Shown here piece by piece: positions 17,341 to 25,522 of a stretch of 64,000 nt of DNA; within the stretch, counting starts at the first letter, position 1; every line of letters starts with the position of its first letter. Origin of the DNA: Antiquaquibacter soli (GTDB taxonomy: Bacteria > Actinomycetota > Actinomycetes > Actinomycetales > Microbacteriaceae); NCBI RefSeq assembly GCF_030580675.1, contig NZ_JAUQUB010000001.1:1798001-1862000 (forward strand). The letters run 5' to 3'. A program made the position numbers and the translations under genes. The notes below the pieces were generated by a model. That model worked only from the letters and a program-made list of their open reading frames with translations, was not told where the DNA came from and ran no database searches.

Positions 17341-18024
17341 TCAGCGCGCGAGGTTCCACGCGCGGCGCTTGACCAGCACGTGTCCTCGCTTGGTCGTGAG
17401 CCGGGTCCACGGGCCCGACTCGAAAATGCAGACCGAGTCGCCGTCGCTGAGGAAGCCGAGGCTCACCGCGGCGAACGCCGCCCCCGCCGGGATGTTGTCA
17501 TGGCCGTCGAGGGTACGACCCCACACCTCGGTGCGCACGCGGTGCACGATCTGCTCCCCCGCGCTGCCCGGAACCGCCTGGGCGACCTCATCGATGCCGG
17601 CCCGGGCGACGGACTCGAGCAGATCGCCGTCGAGCGAGCCGAGCGCCAACCATCCTCCCCGCGGCGGCGAGATCGCCGCCCACGTGACGGTGTTCACCTC
17701 CATGGGGAGCGTCACCGTCACCCCCTCCGAGGGATCGGCGAGCCCAGCCGCCTCTCGCTGGCCCTCCACGCGCACGAGGAGCGAGCGCACCGGCACCACG
17801 GCGTCGAAGTCGTCCTGCGGCGCGATCGCAAAGGTCCTGAGGCCAAGCACGGTGGGGCTCTCGTCGAGCAGTCCCGCGGGATGAAGCACCGAGACGTAGA
17901 CCGCGAGCACCCCCGAACCTCCGATGAGGCGCACCGACCCGTCCTGCACACGCAGGGCACGACCGAGGAATACGTGGAGGTCGTCGAGCGCGAGCGCGTC
18001 GATCAGTCGGAAGGTCCGGGTCAT
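17341..18024 (-). CDS. uncharacterised protein, 227 aa
   Basis: I do not recognise the family. It is a soluble, beta-rich-looking protein with no signal peptide or membrane segment. The N-terminal part (LDDLHVFLGRALRVQDGSVRLI) resembles proteins that handle nucleotides or metabolites only in a very general way. The start at ATG 18024 lies in the intergenic space shared with tesB, so the two genes are divergent. GC content and codon use match the neighbours. Confidence 0.75.
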   Translation of the reverse strand: MTRTFRLIDALALDDLHVFLGRALRVQDGSVRLIGGSGVLAVYVSVLHPAGLLDESPTVLGLRTFAIAPQDDFDAVVPVRSLLVRVEGQREAAGLADPSEGVTVTLPMEVNTVTWAAISPPRGGWLALGSLDGDLLESVARAGIDEVAQAVPGSAGEQIVHRVRTEVWGRTLDGHDNIPAGAAFAAVSLGFLSDGDSVCIFESGPWTRLTTKRGHVLVKRRAWNLAR

Positions 18025-18032
18025 CAGTCTTC

Positions 18033-18038
18033 TAAACT
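18033..18038 (+). promoter_or_regulatory. -10 box (TAAACT), leaderless tesB start
   Basis: TAAACT lies 7 nt before ATG 18046 with no ribosome binding site in between. Confidence 0.5.
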
Positions 18039-18045
18039 ACATGGC

Positions 18046-18924
18046 ATGAGCGACCCTCTCGAAGGCTTCCTCGCCGCTCTCGCCCTCCAGGACACCGGTG
18101 CCCGGACGAGCGAGGACATCTTCACCGGGCCCAGTCAGTGGATGCCCCAGGGCCGGGTGTTCGGTGGGCAAGTGCTCGCCCAGTCGCTCGTCGCCGCGCA
18201 GCGGACCATCCCCGACGACCGTGTCGTGCACTCGATGCACGGCTACTTCCTCCGGCCGGGCGACGTCAACCTGCCCATCACGTTCTCCGTCGACCGCATC
18301 CACGACGGCCGCTCGTTCTCGACGCGGCGGACTCAGGCCTATCAGAACGGCCAGCCGATCCTCTCGATGATCGCCTCGTTCCAGGACGAGGACCCGGGCC
18401 TCGATCACCAGGTCGACATGCCCGACGATCTGCCCGACCCCGAATCCCTCCCGGCCGCCGCCGAATCGCTCGCGGGAGTCGATCACCCGGTCGCGAGCTT
18501 CTGGGCCAACGAGAGGCCGTTCGAGATGCGGCACGTGCCGTCTCCCCTTTACTTCTCGGTCGAAGGCGAGCACGTCGCGCACCAGGCCGTGTGGCTCAAG
18601 GCGATCGGTCCTCTGCCCGACGACCCCAACCTCCATAGAGCCGCTCTCGCCTACGCGAGCGACTACTCGATCCTCGAGCCGATCCTGCGCCGTCATGGCG
18701 TGCCGTGGTCGCGGCCGGGCATCCGCGTCGCGAGCCTCGACCACGCGATGTGGTGGCATCGATTCGGCCGCGTGGACGAGTGGATCCTGTACACCCAGGA
18801 GTCGCCGACAGCCGTGGGAGGTCGGGGTCTCTCCCTCGGTCGCCTCTACAGCCGCGACGGGGTGCTGCTCGCGAGCGTTGCGCAAGAGGGCATGGTTCGA
18901 GTGCCGGACGGGTCGCCTCGGTGA
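18046..18924 (+). CDS. tesB: acyl-CoA thioesterase II
   Basis: A double hot-dog thioesterase of 292 residues that hydrolyses acyl-CoA to free acid and CoA. The N-terminal half has the RVFGGQVLAQSLVAA helix and the HSMHGYFLRPGD strand. The C-terminal half contains LASLDHAMWWHR-type sequence (ASLDHAMWWHRFG) carrying the catalytic Asp. The C-terminus matches the TesB family in position and length. Its TGA overlaps the GTG of the following dehydrogenase gene (GTGA), suggesting a shared role in acyl-CoA metabolism. Confidence 0.95.
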   Translation: MSDPLEGFLAALALQDTGARTSEDIFTGPSQWMPQGRVFGGQVLAQSLVAAQRTIPDDRVVHSMHGYFLRPGDVNLPITFSVDRIHDGRSFSTRRTQAYQNGQPILSMIASFQDEDPGLDHQVDMPDDLPDPESLPAAAESLAGVDHPVASFWANERPFEMRHVPSPLYFSVEGEHVAHQAVWLKAIGPLPDDPNLHRAALAYASDYSILEPILRRHGVPWSRPGIRVASLDHAMWWHRFGRVDEWILYTQESPTAVGGRGLSLGRLYSRDGVLLASVAQEGMVRVPDGSPR

Positions 18925-19673
18925 GGATCGAGCGCTCGGTCGCGATCGTCACGGGCGCCGGGTCCGGACTCGGGCGCGGCACGGCCCTCGAACTCGTCCA
19001 CCGCGGGGCGGTTGTCGTCGGAATCGATCTGCCGGGAACCGAGGACGCCATCAGCAGGACCGGCGCGGTGCCCGCGACGGCGGACGTCGCGGACCCGGAT
19101 GCCGTGGCCACCGCCGTGGCGACGGCGAGCGAACTCGGCCCGCTACGCATCCTCGTGCACTGCGCCGGCCGCGACGGAGCAGTTCGGCTCGTCGACCGTG
19201 ACGGCTCGCCCGGCTCTCTCGACGCCTTCGTGGACGTCATCCGCACCAACCTCACGGGCACATTCAATGTGCTGCGGCTCGCGGCGGCGGCGATGAGCGC
19301 CACCGAGCCGGTCGACGGGGAACGCGGGGTGTGCATCCTCACCGCCTCGATCGCGGCGTGGGAGGGCCAGATCGGGCAGGCGGCCTATGCGTCGTCGAAG
19401 GCGGGAGTGGTGGGGCTGACGCTCACCGCCGCTCGCGACCTCGCCTCGCGGGGCATCCGGGTCGCCGCGATCGCTCCCGGAATCTTCGACACCCCCATGG
19501 TGGAGCGGCTGCCGGACCCCGTGCGTGAATCACTCGCGGCCTCGATCCCGAACCCGAGCCGGTTCGGTCGGCCGTCGGAGTACGCGGCTCTGGCCGCGCA
19601 CATCATCGAGAACCAACTCATCAACGGCGAGACGATTCGCATCGACGGAGCCCTGCGGATGGGACCCCGCTAG
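18921..19673 (+). CDS. short-chain dehydrogenase/reductase (3-hydroxyacyl-CoA dehydrogenase-like)
   Basis: A classical SDR of 250 residues. The NAD(P) motif TGAGSGLGRG lies near the N-terminus, and the catalytic Ser is in TASIAAWEGQIGQ. The YASSK motif supplies Tyr and Lys. The C-terminal IRIDGALRM end is typical of 3-hydroxyacyl-CoA dehydrogenase type 2-like enzymes in actinobacteria. It is coupled to tesB by a 4-nt overlap and may oxidise a hydroxyacyl-CoA (inference). Confidence 0.92.
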   Translation: MRIERSVAIVTGAGSGLGRGTALELVHRGAVVVGIDLPGTEDAISRTGAVPATADVADPDAVATAVATASELGPLRILVHCAGRDGAVRLVDRDGSPGSLDAFVDVIRTNLTGTFNVLRLAAAAMSATEPVDGERGVCILTASIAAWEGQIGQAAYASSKAGVVGLTLTAARDLASRGIRVAAIAPGIFDTPMVERLPDPVRESLAASIPNPSRFGRPSEYAALAAHIIENQLINGETIRIDGALRMGPR

Positions 19674-19678
19674 CCGCG

Positions 19679-20155
19679 CTAGCCGCGCTTGGTGAAGACG
19701 ACGGGCTCCTCGACGTAGGGCGCCCACGTCGCTCGCAACTCGTCGTCGATACGCTGAGGGCGACCTGTCGCGGCTGTCACCATCACGAGCGTCGTCGCGG
19801 CGCGCGTGAACAGCACTCGCGGCTCCACTCCCTGGGGCGAGTACAGCTCGTAGCAGATCTCCAGGCTTGCTCCGCCGATACGGCCGATCCACATCTCGAT
19901 GTCGATCGGGGTGCGCATGTAGGGGATCGGCGCGAGGTACTCGATCTCCTGGCGTGCGATGAGGCTGATGACCTCAGCCCCCGGGCGCGCGTCGAGGATG
20001 GCCGTGTCGTGGCTGGCGGCGCCGCCCTCGTCGGGGCGCCAGAACGCCTGGATGCGCGCCTCTTCCAAGAGCCGCAGCATCTCGGCGTTGTTGACGTGGG
20101 CGTACGCGTCGAAGTCGCTCCAGCGGAGCGGGATGGCGACGTGGATGCGGGTCAT
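19679..20155 (-). CDS. 4-hydroxybenzoyl-CoA thioesterase-like (hot-dog fold) acyl-CoA thioesterase
   Basis: A 158-residue single hot-dog domain. The RWSDFDAYAHVNNAEML motif contains the catalytic Asp and the conserved HVNN of the YbgC/FcbC-type thioesterases. The remainder gives the beta-sheet strands of the fold. It lies downstream of ettA on the same strand, but tandem hairpins and its own -10 box separate them. It ends 5 nt from the convergent SDR gene. Confidence 0.92.
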   Translation of the reverse strand: MTRIHVAIPLRWSDFDAYAHVNNAEMLRLLEEARIQAFWRPDEGGAASHDTAILDARPGAEVISLIARQEIEYLAPIPYMRTPIDIEMWIGRIGGASLEICYELYSPQGVEPRVLFTRAATTLVMVTAATGRPQRIDDELRATWAPYVEEPVVFTKRG

Positions 20156-20161
20156 GGGTCC

Positions 20162-20167
20162 ACCGTA
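20162..20167 (-). promoter_or_regulatory. -10 box (TACGGT), leaderless thioesterase start
   Basis: TACGGT lies 6 nt before ATG 20155 on the minus strand. Confidence 0.45.
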
Positions 20168-20168
20168 G

Positions 20169-20189
20169 CCGGGCGCGAGACGCGCCCGG
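20169..20189 (-). terminator. GC-rich hairpin between ettA and the thioesterase gene
   Basis: A perfect 9-bp stem (20169-20177 with 20181-20189) closes a 3-nt loop. No T tract follows, so it may stabilise an mRNA end or act as a weak terminator. Confidence 0.4.
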
Positions 20190-20241
20190 GGATTAGCCGC
20201 GCGGAGGCCAGAAGTGGCCTCCGCCTCAGCGAGCTAATCCC
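20189..20241 (-). terminator. nested hairpin overlapping the ettA stop codon
   Basis: The outer 9-bp arms (20189-20197 and 20233-20241) enclose an inner 8-bp hairpin (20203-20210 with 20215-20222). The outer arm includes the ettA TAG stop. The position suggests transcription termination or 3'-end protection of ettA mRNA; a T run is lacking. Confidence 0.5.
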
Positions 20242-21916
20242 TCGTGAGCTTGCGGTAGGTGCTCCGGTGCGGCTTCGCGGCGTCCGGACCGAGGCGCTCG
20301 ATCTTGTTCGCCTCATAGGCCTCGAAGTTGCCCTCGAACCAGTGCCAGTTCGCCGGGTTCTCCTCCGTGCCCTCGTAGGCGAGGATGTGCGTCGCGATGC
20401 GGTCGAGGAACCACCGGTCGTGCGTGATGACGACGGCGCAGCCCGGGAACTCGAGCAGCGCGTTCTCGAGGCTCGAGAGGGTCTCGACGTCGAGGTCGTT
20501 CGTCGGCTCGTCGAGAAGCAGGAGGTTGCCGCCCTGCTTGAGGGTGAGCGCGAGGTTGAGGCGGTTGCGCTCACCACCGGACAGCACGCCCGCCTTCTTC
20601 TGCTGGTCGGGCCCCTTGAAGCCGAACTTGCTGACGTAGGCGCGCGACGGGATCTCGGTCTTGCCGACCTCGATGAAGTCCAGCCCGTCGGAGACGACCT
20701 CCCAGAGCGTCTTGTTGGGATCGATCCCCCCTCGGGTTTGGTCGACGTAGGAGATCTTGACCGTCTCGCCGATCTTGAGGTCGCCGCCGTCGAGCGGCTC
20801 GAGGCCGACGATCGTCTTGAACAGAGTGGTCTTGCCCACGCCGTTGGGGCCGATAACGCCGACGATGCCGTTCGGCGGGAGGCTGAAGCTCAGTCTGTCG
20901 ATGAGCTGACGGCCGTCGAAGCCCTTCTGGAGGTTCTTGGCCTCGATCACGACCGACCCGAGACGAGGGCCGGCGGGGATCTGGATCTCCTCGAAATCGA
21001 GCTTGCGGGTCTTCTCGGCCTCGGTCGCCATCTCCTCGTACCGCGCAAGGCGCGCCTTCGACTTGGCCTGGCGTCCCTTGGCGTTGCTGCGGACCCACTC
21101 GAGCTCCTCCGCGAGGCGCTTGGCGAGCTTGGCATCCTTCTTGCCCTGGATCTCCAGCCGCTTGGCCTTCGTGTCGAGGTAGGTCGAGTAGTTGCCCTCG
21201 TAGGGGTAGAGCTTTCCGCGGTCGACCTCGGCGATCCACTGCGCGACGTTGTCGAGGAAGTACCGGTCGTGGGTGACGGCGAGCACGGCGCCGGGGTACT
21301 TGGCGAGGTGCTGCTCGAGCCACAGCACGCTCTCGGCGTCGAGGTGGTTGGTGGGCTCATCGAGGAGCAGGAGATCCGGCTTCTCGAGGAGCAGCTTGGT
21401 GAGCGCAACGCGGCGCTTCTCACCACCGGAGAGGTTCGAGACGACCGCGTCGGACGGCGGCGTGCGCAGAGCATCCATCGCCTGCTCGAGCTGGGAGTCG
21501 AGATCCCACGCGTCGGCCGCGTCGATCTCCTCTTGAAGCTTGCCCATCTCCTCGAGGAGCGCGTCGAAGTCAGCGTCGGGCTCGGCCATCGCGAGGCCGA
21601 TCGCCGCGTGGCGGTCCACCTTCGCCTTGATGTCCTTCACACCCTCTTGGACGTTCTCGAGAACCGTCTTCGACTCGTCGAGCTCGGGCTCCTGCATGAG
21701 GATGCCCACGCTGTAGCCCGGCGACAGGCGCGCCTCTCCATTCGAGGGGGTGTCGAGCCCGGCCATGATCTTGAGGATCGTTGACTTTCCCGCCCCATTC
21801 GGGCCGACGACGCCGATCTTCGCGCCGGGGAGGAACGACATGGTGACGTCATCGAGGATGAGCTTGTCGCCAACGGCCTTGCGGGCGCGGACCATCGAGT
21901 AAATGTATTCGGCCAT
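20234..21916 (-). CDS. ettA: energy-dependent translational throttle protein EttA (ABC-F ATPase)
   Basis: A soluble ribosome-associated ATPase of 560 residues that gates entry into the elongation cycle according to ATP/ADP. Two ABC cassettes are visible. The first has Walker A GPNGAGKST and signature LSGGEKRRVAL. The second has GPNGVGKTT and SGGERNRLNL. DEPTNHLD and DEPTNDLD follow as Walker B regions. The inter-cassette linker and the arm region in the first cassette match EttA length. The start at ATG 21916 is 6 nt after a TAGAAT box. Confidence 0.97.
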   Translation of the reverse strand: MAEYIYSMVRARKAVGDKLILDDVTMSFLPGAKIGVVGPNGAGKSTILKIMAGLDTPSNGEARLSPGYSVGILMQEPELDESKTVLENVQEGVKDIKAKVDRHAAIGLAMAEPDADFDALLEEMGKLQEEIDAADAWDLDSQLEQAMDALRTPPSDAVVSNLSGGEKRRVALTKLLLEKPDLLLLDEPTNHLDAESVLWLEQHLAKYPGAVLAVTHDRYFLDNVAQWIAEVDRGKLYPYEGNYSTYLDTKAKRLEIQGKKDAKLAKRLAEELEWVRSNAKGRQAKSKARLARYEEMATEAEKTRKLDFEEIQIPAGPRLGSVVIEAKNLQKGFDGRQLIDRLSFSLPPNGIVGVIGPNGVGKTTLFKTIVGLEPLDGGDLKIGETVKISYVDQTRGGIDPNKTLWEVVSDGLDFIEVGKTEIPSRAYVSKFGFKGPDQQKKAGVLSGGERNRLNLALTLKQGGNLLLLDEPTNDLDVETLSSLENALLEFPGCAVVITHDRWFLDRIATHILAYEGTEENPANWHWFEGNFEAYEANKIERLGPDAAKPHRSTYRKLTRD

Positions 21917-21922
21917 TGGTCC

Positions 21923-21928
21923 ATTCTA
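21923..21928 (-). promoter_or_regulatory. -10 box (TAGAAT), leaderless ettA start
   Basis: TAGAAT lies 6 nt before ATG 21916 on the minus strand. Confidence 0.5.
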
Positions 21929-21983
21929 GGCAGGGCGGAGACAGCCTCTCGGCAAAGGCGAGGACCGCCTCGATGGGGGCGCT

Positions 21984-22457
21984 CTACCAGTCGATGGGTC
22001 GCGTGACGCCGACGAGGCACCGGCCCGTGCCCAGCACCGGTGCGATGGTGCTCGTGTAGCGGATGGGTCCGAACTGACCGAGAAGGCACTCCCCCTTGAT
22101 GCGCACGGAGACGACGATGGAGTCGGCAGGAATACCGATCGCCGTGTCGTCGAAGGTGACCTCCATGTCGGCCTTGTTGAAGCCGTTGTTGGCCAGGTTC
22201 TGCACGATCTCGGAGCCCGAACCCCGACCGACACCGTTGTAGTACGTCGAGTTCACGTAGTCGAAGAACTGGTGATTGGCGGCGGCGCCGCCCTCGGGGT
22301 GGAGTTCGGGAATGCGCGTGGGCTCCGGTGTCGGCGTTGCCGAGGGGCTGCCGGACACGGTGGGTACCGGCATCGGCTCGGGTTCTTGAACGCATCCGGC
22401 GAGCAGCACGGCGATCGCGGCACCAGCCGCGAGAGTGCCCCCCAGGGTGCGGCGCAT
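21984..22457 (-). CDS. predicted lipoprotein, 157 aa
   Basis: A lipoprotein signal peptide ends in the lipobox LLAGC with Cys22 as the lipidated residue. A Pro/Thr/Ser-rich linker (about 25-50) precedes a globular domain of about 105 residues on the outer face of the membrane. The domain contains two Cys (GECLLGQF and GRCLVG) that may form a disulfide. Family not recognised beyond similarity to other actinobacterial lipoproteins. A strong GAGGAAGAGG site precedes ATG 22457. It follows ssb on the same strand after 71 nt. Confidence 0.85.
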   Translation of the reverse strand: MRRTLGGTLAAGAAIAVLLAGCVQEPEPMPVPTVSGSPSATPTPEPTRIPELHPEGGAAANHQFFDYVNSTYYNGVGRGSGSEIVQNLANNGFNKADMEVTFDDTAIGIPADSIVVSVRIKGECLLGQFGPIRYTSTIAPVLGTGRCLVGVTRPIDW

Positions 22458-22528
22458 GTCGTGACCTCTTCCTCTTCGCGAGCGTGCCTCGCATCGCACA
22501 TCATAGGGCGGCGCGGCTGGGAGCCCGG

Positions 22529-23026
22529 CTAGAAAGGCACCGGTGTCGCACCCGCGTCGACGAGTGGCTGCGCCTCGTCCGAGACCGGGGCGTGTGCCAT
22601 CCCCTCCGCCGGCGAGCCGGTCGCGAGAGGCGCCGACTCGACGGGATCGCCGCCGGCCGACGACGACGACACCATCGTGCGGTTGAAGGCCGTCGTGCCC
22701 CACGCGAGGTCGTGGCCCAACGCGTCGGCCTCGACGTCGACGTTCATCCCGGTCTTCTCTCCGTTGTCCCACGATCGGATGCGCAGCCGGCCGCTCACGA
22801 CGACCCGCTCCCCCTTGTGCACCGACGCCGCCGCGTTGAGGGCGAGCTGCCGGAACGTCGTGATCGTGTACCAGTTGGTCTCGGCATCCACCCACTTGCT
22901 CTGCGTCTTGTCGTAGCGCCGCTGGGTCGAAGCCAACCGGAAGGACGTAATAGCGAGCCCCTCGCTCGTGACGATGTTGCGAGGGTCCGTGGCCACGAGG
23001 CCCGTGAGGCTGATCGAGTCGGTCAT
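22529..23026 (-). CDS. ssb: accessory single-stranded DNA-binding protein
   Basis: A 165-residue SSB with an N-terminal OB fold (about 1-105). LTGLVATDPR, FRLASTQRRYD, NWYTITTFRQLA and KGERVVVSGRL are typical SSB strands. The C-terminal tail is short and ends in TPVPF, without the acidic DDDIPF-like tip that recruits partner proteins. This suggests a secondary SSB of the SsbB kind rather than the replicative one, which normally sits between rpsF and rpsR. The start at ATG 23026 follows a GGAG site. Confidence 0.92.
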   Translation of the reverse strand: MTDSISLTGLVATDPRNIVTSEGLAITSFRLASTQRRYDKTQSKWVDAETNWYTITTFRQLALNAAASVHKGERVVVSGRLRIRSWDNGEKTGMNVDVEADALGHDLAWGTTAFNRTMVSSSSAGGDPVESAPLATGSPAEGMAHAPVSDEAQPLVDAGATPVPF

Positions 23027-23205
23027 AGTCTTCTCCGTTTCGAGGTGGACGGGCCGGGAGGAGGCACTCGTGCCGGGAAGCCGCCTCTCCGGCCCGTGGC
23101 AGCAAGTCTCCGCGCAGCGAGCAGCCCGGCCTCTTGCCGACGACCGGACTGGGGACAGCCGGATGCCCGGCGCTCGCCTTGGGGAGCAGTGCCCTCGATG
23201 CGCCC

Positions 23206-23211
23206 TAGGCT
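23206..23211 (+). promoter_or_regulatory. -10 box (TAGGCT), leaderless aldo/keto reductase start
   Basis: TAGGCT lies 6 nt before ATG 23218. Confidence 0.5.
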
Positions 23212-23217
23212 GGTCGC

Positions 23218-24225
23218 ATGCCGTACACCGCCGCCGCCGACCGCTACGAGACCACGGACTACGCGAGGGTGGGACGGAGCGGACTCAGGCTCCCCCGCGT
23301 CTCCCTCGGCCTCTGGAACAACTTCGGCTACGACCGCCCGCTCGAGACCCAGCGGGCCATCATCCGTCGGGCGTTCGACCTCGGTGTGACCCACATCGAC
23401 ATCGCCAACAACTACGGACCGCCAGCGGGGTCGGCGGAGAGCAACTTCGGCACGATCCTGAGGCAGGACCTGCTGCCCTACCGGGACGAGCTCATCATCT
23501 CCTCGAAGGCCGGCTACTTCATGTGGGACGGCCCCTACGGGGAGTGGGGGTCCCGAAAGAACCTGCTCTCCTCTCTCGACCAGAGCCTTGCCCGGACCGG
23601 TCTCGAATACTTTGACATCTTCTATTCGCACCGCCCGGACCCGGACACCCCCATCGAGGAGACCATGGGTGCGCTCGCCCACGCGGTCCACTCGGGGAAG
23701 GCGCTCTACGTCGGCGTCTCGAACTACTCGCCGGAGCAGACGCGCGCGGCGGCCGCCGCCCTCGCCGAGCACAAGGTGCCGCTGCTCATCCACCAGCCCC
23801 GCTACAACATGTTCGACCGACACATCGAGGACGGGCTCTTCCCCGTGCTCGACGAACTCGGCATGGGCAGCATTGTCTTCTCCCCGCTCGCTCAAGGCCT
23901 TCTCACGGACCGCTACATGGCGGGCATCCCCGCCGACTCCCGTGCCGCCGAGGGCCGCTGGATCACCGGCGACAACATCGATGACACGTACCTCGAACGC
24001 GCCCGCGGGCTCCAGGAGATCGCGGATGCCCGGGGCCAGTCCCTCGCCCAGCTCGCGCTCTCCTGGGTGCTGCGCGTGCCGCAGGTGACCTCGGCCCTCA
24101 TCGGCGCCTCGAGCGTCGTGCAGCTGGAGAACAACGTGGCGGCGCTGGACTTCCCGGCGCTCACCGCCGACGAGATCGCGGCCATCGAGCCGCTCGCGGT
24201 GCACGGCACCGGCTCACGCCACTAG
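23218..24225 (+). CDS. aldo/keto reductase (YghZ-like)
   Basis: NADPH-dependent carbonyl reductase of 335 residues with a TIM barrel. Catalytic residues are visible in order: Asp in HIDIANNYGP, Tyr in the same motif, Lys in IISSKAGYFMW, and His in FYSHRPDPD. The SNFGTILRQDL and PYGEWGSRKNL segments mark the YghZ/L-glyceraldehyde-3-phosphate reductase subgroup, which also detoxifies methylglyoxal in E. coli. An EamA transporter gene starts 2 nt downstream, so the pair is probably one operon. Confidence 0.95.
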   Translation: MPYTAAADRYETTDYARVGRSGLRLPRVSLGLWNNFGYDRPLETQRAIIRRAFDLGVTHIDIANNYGPPAGSAESNFGTILRQDLLPYRDELIISSKAGYFMWDGPYGEWGSRKNLLSSLDQSLARTGLEYFDIFYSHRPDPDTPIEETMGALAHAVHSGKALYVGVSNYSPEQTRAAAAALAEHKVPLLIHQPRYNMFDRHIEDGLFPVLDELGMGSIVFSPLAQGLLTDRYMAGIPADSRAAEGRWITGDNIDDTYLERARGLQEIADARGQSLAQLALSWVLRVPQVTSALIGASSVVQLENNVAALDFPALTADEIAAIEPLAVHGTGSRH

Positions 24226-24227
24226 TC

Positions 24228-25169
24228 GTGGGCTACATCTACGGATTCCTCGCCGCGCTGCTCTTCGGCGCGAACGGGAGCGTGACGAAGGTCGTCCTCG
24301 CCAACGGGCTCGACCCGCTTCAAGTCACGCAGTTCCGCACGCTCGGCACATGCCTGATCTCCGGTCTGCTGCTCCTGCTGCTCGACCGATCGGCGTTCCG
24401 CATCGGCTGGCGGCAAGTCGGCGTCATGGCCGTCCTCGGGGTCGTCGGCGTGGCTCTGCTGCAGGCGACCTACGCGTTCGCCATCCAGGTGCTTCCCGTC
24501 GGCATCGCGCTGCTCCTCGAGTACCTGGCCGTGCTGATCGTCGCGCTCGTGGCGTTCTTCTTCCTCAAGGAGCGAGTGCGAGCGAGGATCTGGATCGCCA
24601 TCGGCCTCGTGCTGCTGGGGCTCGCGGTCGTCGCGCAGATCTGGGCGACGACCCTCGACGGGCTGGGTGTGCTCATGGCGCTCGCGGCCGCAGTGACGCT
24701 CGCGATCTACTTCCTGGTCGGCGAGCGCCAGGTCACCGCGACGTCCCCGCTCGCCGTGGCGTTCTGGACGAGCGGATTCGCCACCCTGTTCTGGGCCCCG
24801 CTGAGCGGCTGGTGGCGCGTCGACCCCGCAGCGTTCGGGGCGCCGGTGTCCCTCGGAGGTCAACTGGAGGCCGTCGTCGTTCCGCTGTGGGTGCCTTTCG
24901 GCTGGCTCATCGTCATGGGCTCATTCCTGCCGTTCCTGCTCTCCTTCGCCGCGCTCGGACGGCTCAAGGCCACCGCGGGAGGCATCGTGGCCTCGTCGGA
25001 GATCGTGTTCGCATTCGCGGTGGCCTGGCTCTGGCTGGGCGAGGCGCTCTCGCCGTTCCAAGTGATCGGGGCGGCCATCGTGCTCGCCGGTATCGTGCTC
25101 GCGCAGACCGCTCGACCGGATCGAGCGCTCGACGCCGACCTCGCGTTTTCGTCGGACCGTATCACCTGA
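24228..25169 (+). CDS. EamA (DMT superfamily) transporter
   Basis: A membrane transporter of 313 residues with about ten hydrophobic helices arranged as two EamA repeats. The first starts at YIYGFLAALLFGANG; the second ends with ALSPFQVIGAAIVLAGIVLAQ. Family members export amino acids, metabolites or toxic compounds. GTG 24228 lies 2 nt after the aldo/keto reductase stop codon. The substrate is unknown; export of the reductase product or substrate is a guess. Confidence 0.92.
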   Translation: MGYIYGFLAALLFGANGSVTKVVLANGLDPLQVTQFRTLGTCLISGLLLLLLDRSAFRIGWRQVGVMAVLGVVGVALLQATYAFAIQVLPVGIALLLEYLAVLIVALVAFFFLKERVRARIWIAIGLVLLGLAVVAQIWATTLDGLGVLMALAAAVTLAIYFLVGERQVTATSPLAVAFWTSGFATLFWAPLSGWWRVDPAAFGAPVSLGGQLEAVVVPLWVPFGWLIVMGSFLPFLLSFAALGRLKATAGGIVASSEIVFAFAVAWLWLGEALSPFQVIGAAIVLAGIVLAQTARPDRALDADLAFSSDRIT

Positions 25170-25232
25170 CCGGCGTGTCAGTGGTCGAAGCTATGTTCTA
25201 ATCAAACCGAACGACCGCTTCGAGGAGCTGAC

Positions 25233-25475
25233 ATGACCACGCTTGACTTCCTGGGCACAGCGCCCATTCGCCATGGCATCGCGTCCGTGCGCCTGCACGA
25301 AGACCTGTGGCGAGTGACTCGCGCCGATGGCGAGGTGCTGGGCTATGTCGAGCGGCACACAACGGCCGCGGGCAGCCGATTCACGGCGAAGCGAATGCTC
25401 CAGCGTCAGCGGCGCTTCCTGCCGATCGGCGACTTCTGGTCGGTGGATGACGCGCTCGACTGCTTCCGGTTCTAG
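25233..25475 (+). CDS. small uncharacterised protein, 80 aa
   Basis: An 80-residue basic protein. No domain is recognised. The composition (RLHEDLWRVTRADGEVLGYVER, a central basic block KRMLQRQRRF, and a Phe-rich end) fits a compact beta-rich protein with possible nucleic-acid contact. A GAGGAG ribosome binding site precedes the ATG. Codon use matches the surroundings, so it is probably a real gene. Confidence 0.75.
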   Translation: MTTLDFLGTAPIRHGIASVRLHEDLWRVTRADGEVLGYVERHTTAAGSRFTAKRMLQRQRRFLPIGDFWSVDDALDCFRF

Positions 25476-25482
25476 CGCGTGT

Positions 25483-25516
25483 CGCTAGTTACGCGTGTGA
25501 CTAGCGGGGTTACAGT
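25483..25516 (+). promoter_or_regulatory. inverted repeat plus leaderless promoter of the gene at 25523
   Basis: CGCTAGT (25483-25489) and ACTAGCG (25500-25506) form a perfect 7-bp inverted repeat with a 10-nt spacer. It lies just upstream of the -10 box TACAGT (25511-25516), which is 6 nt before ATG 25523. The repeat overlies the expected -35 area, so an operator is plausible. Confidence 0.45.
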
Positions 25517-25522
25517 GCCAGC

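Noticed and set aside
19676-19690. Short tandem repeat GCTAGCCGC at the end of the SDR gene
   Set aside because: Two copies only, straddling the convergent gene ends; too short to call a repeat element.
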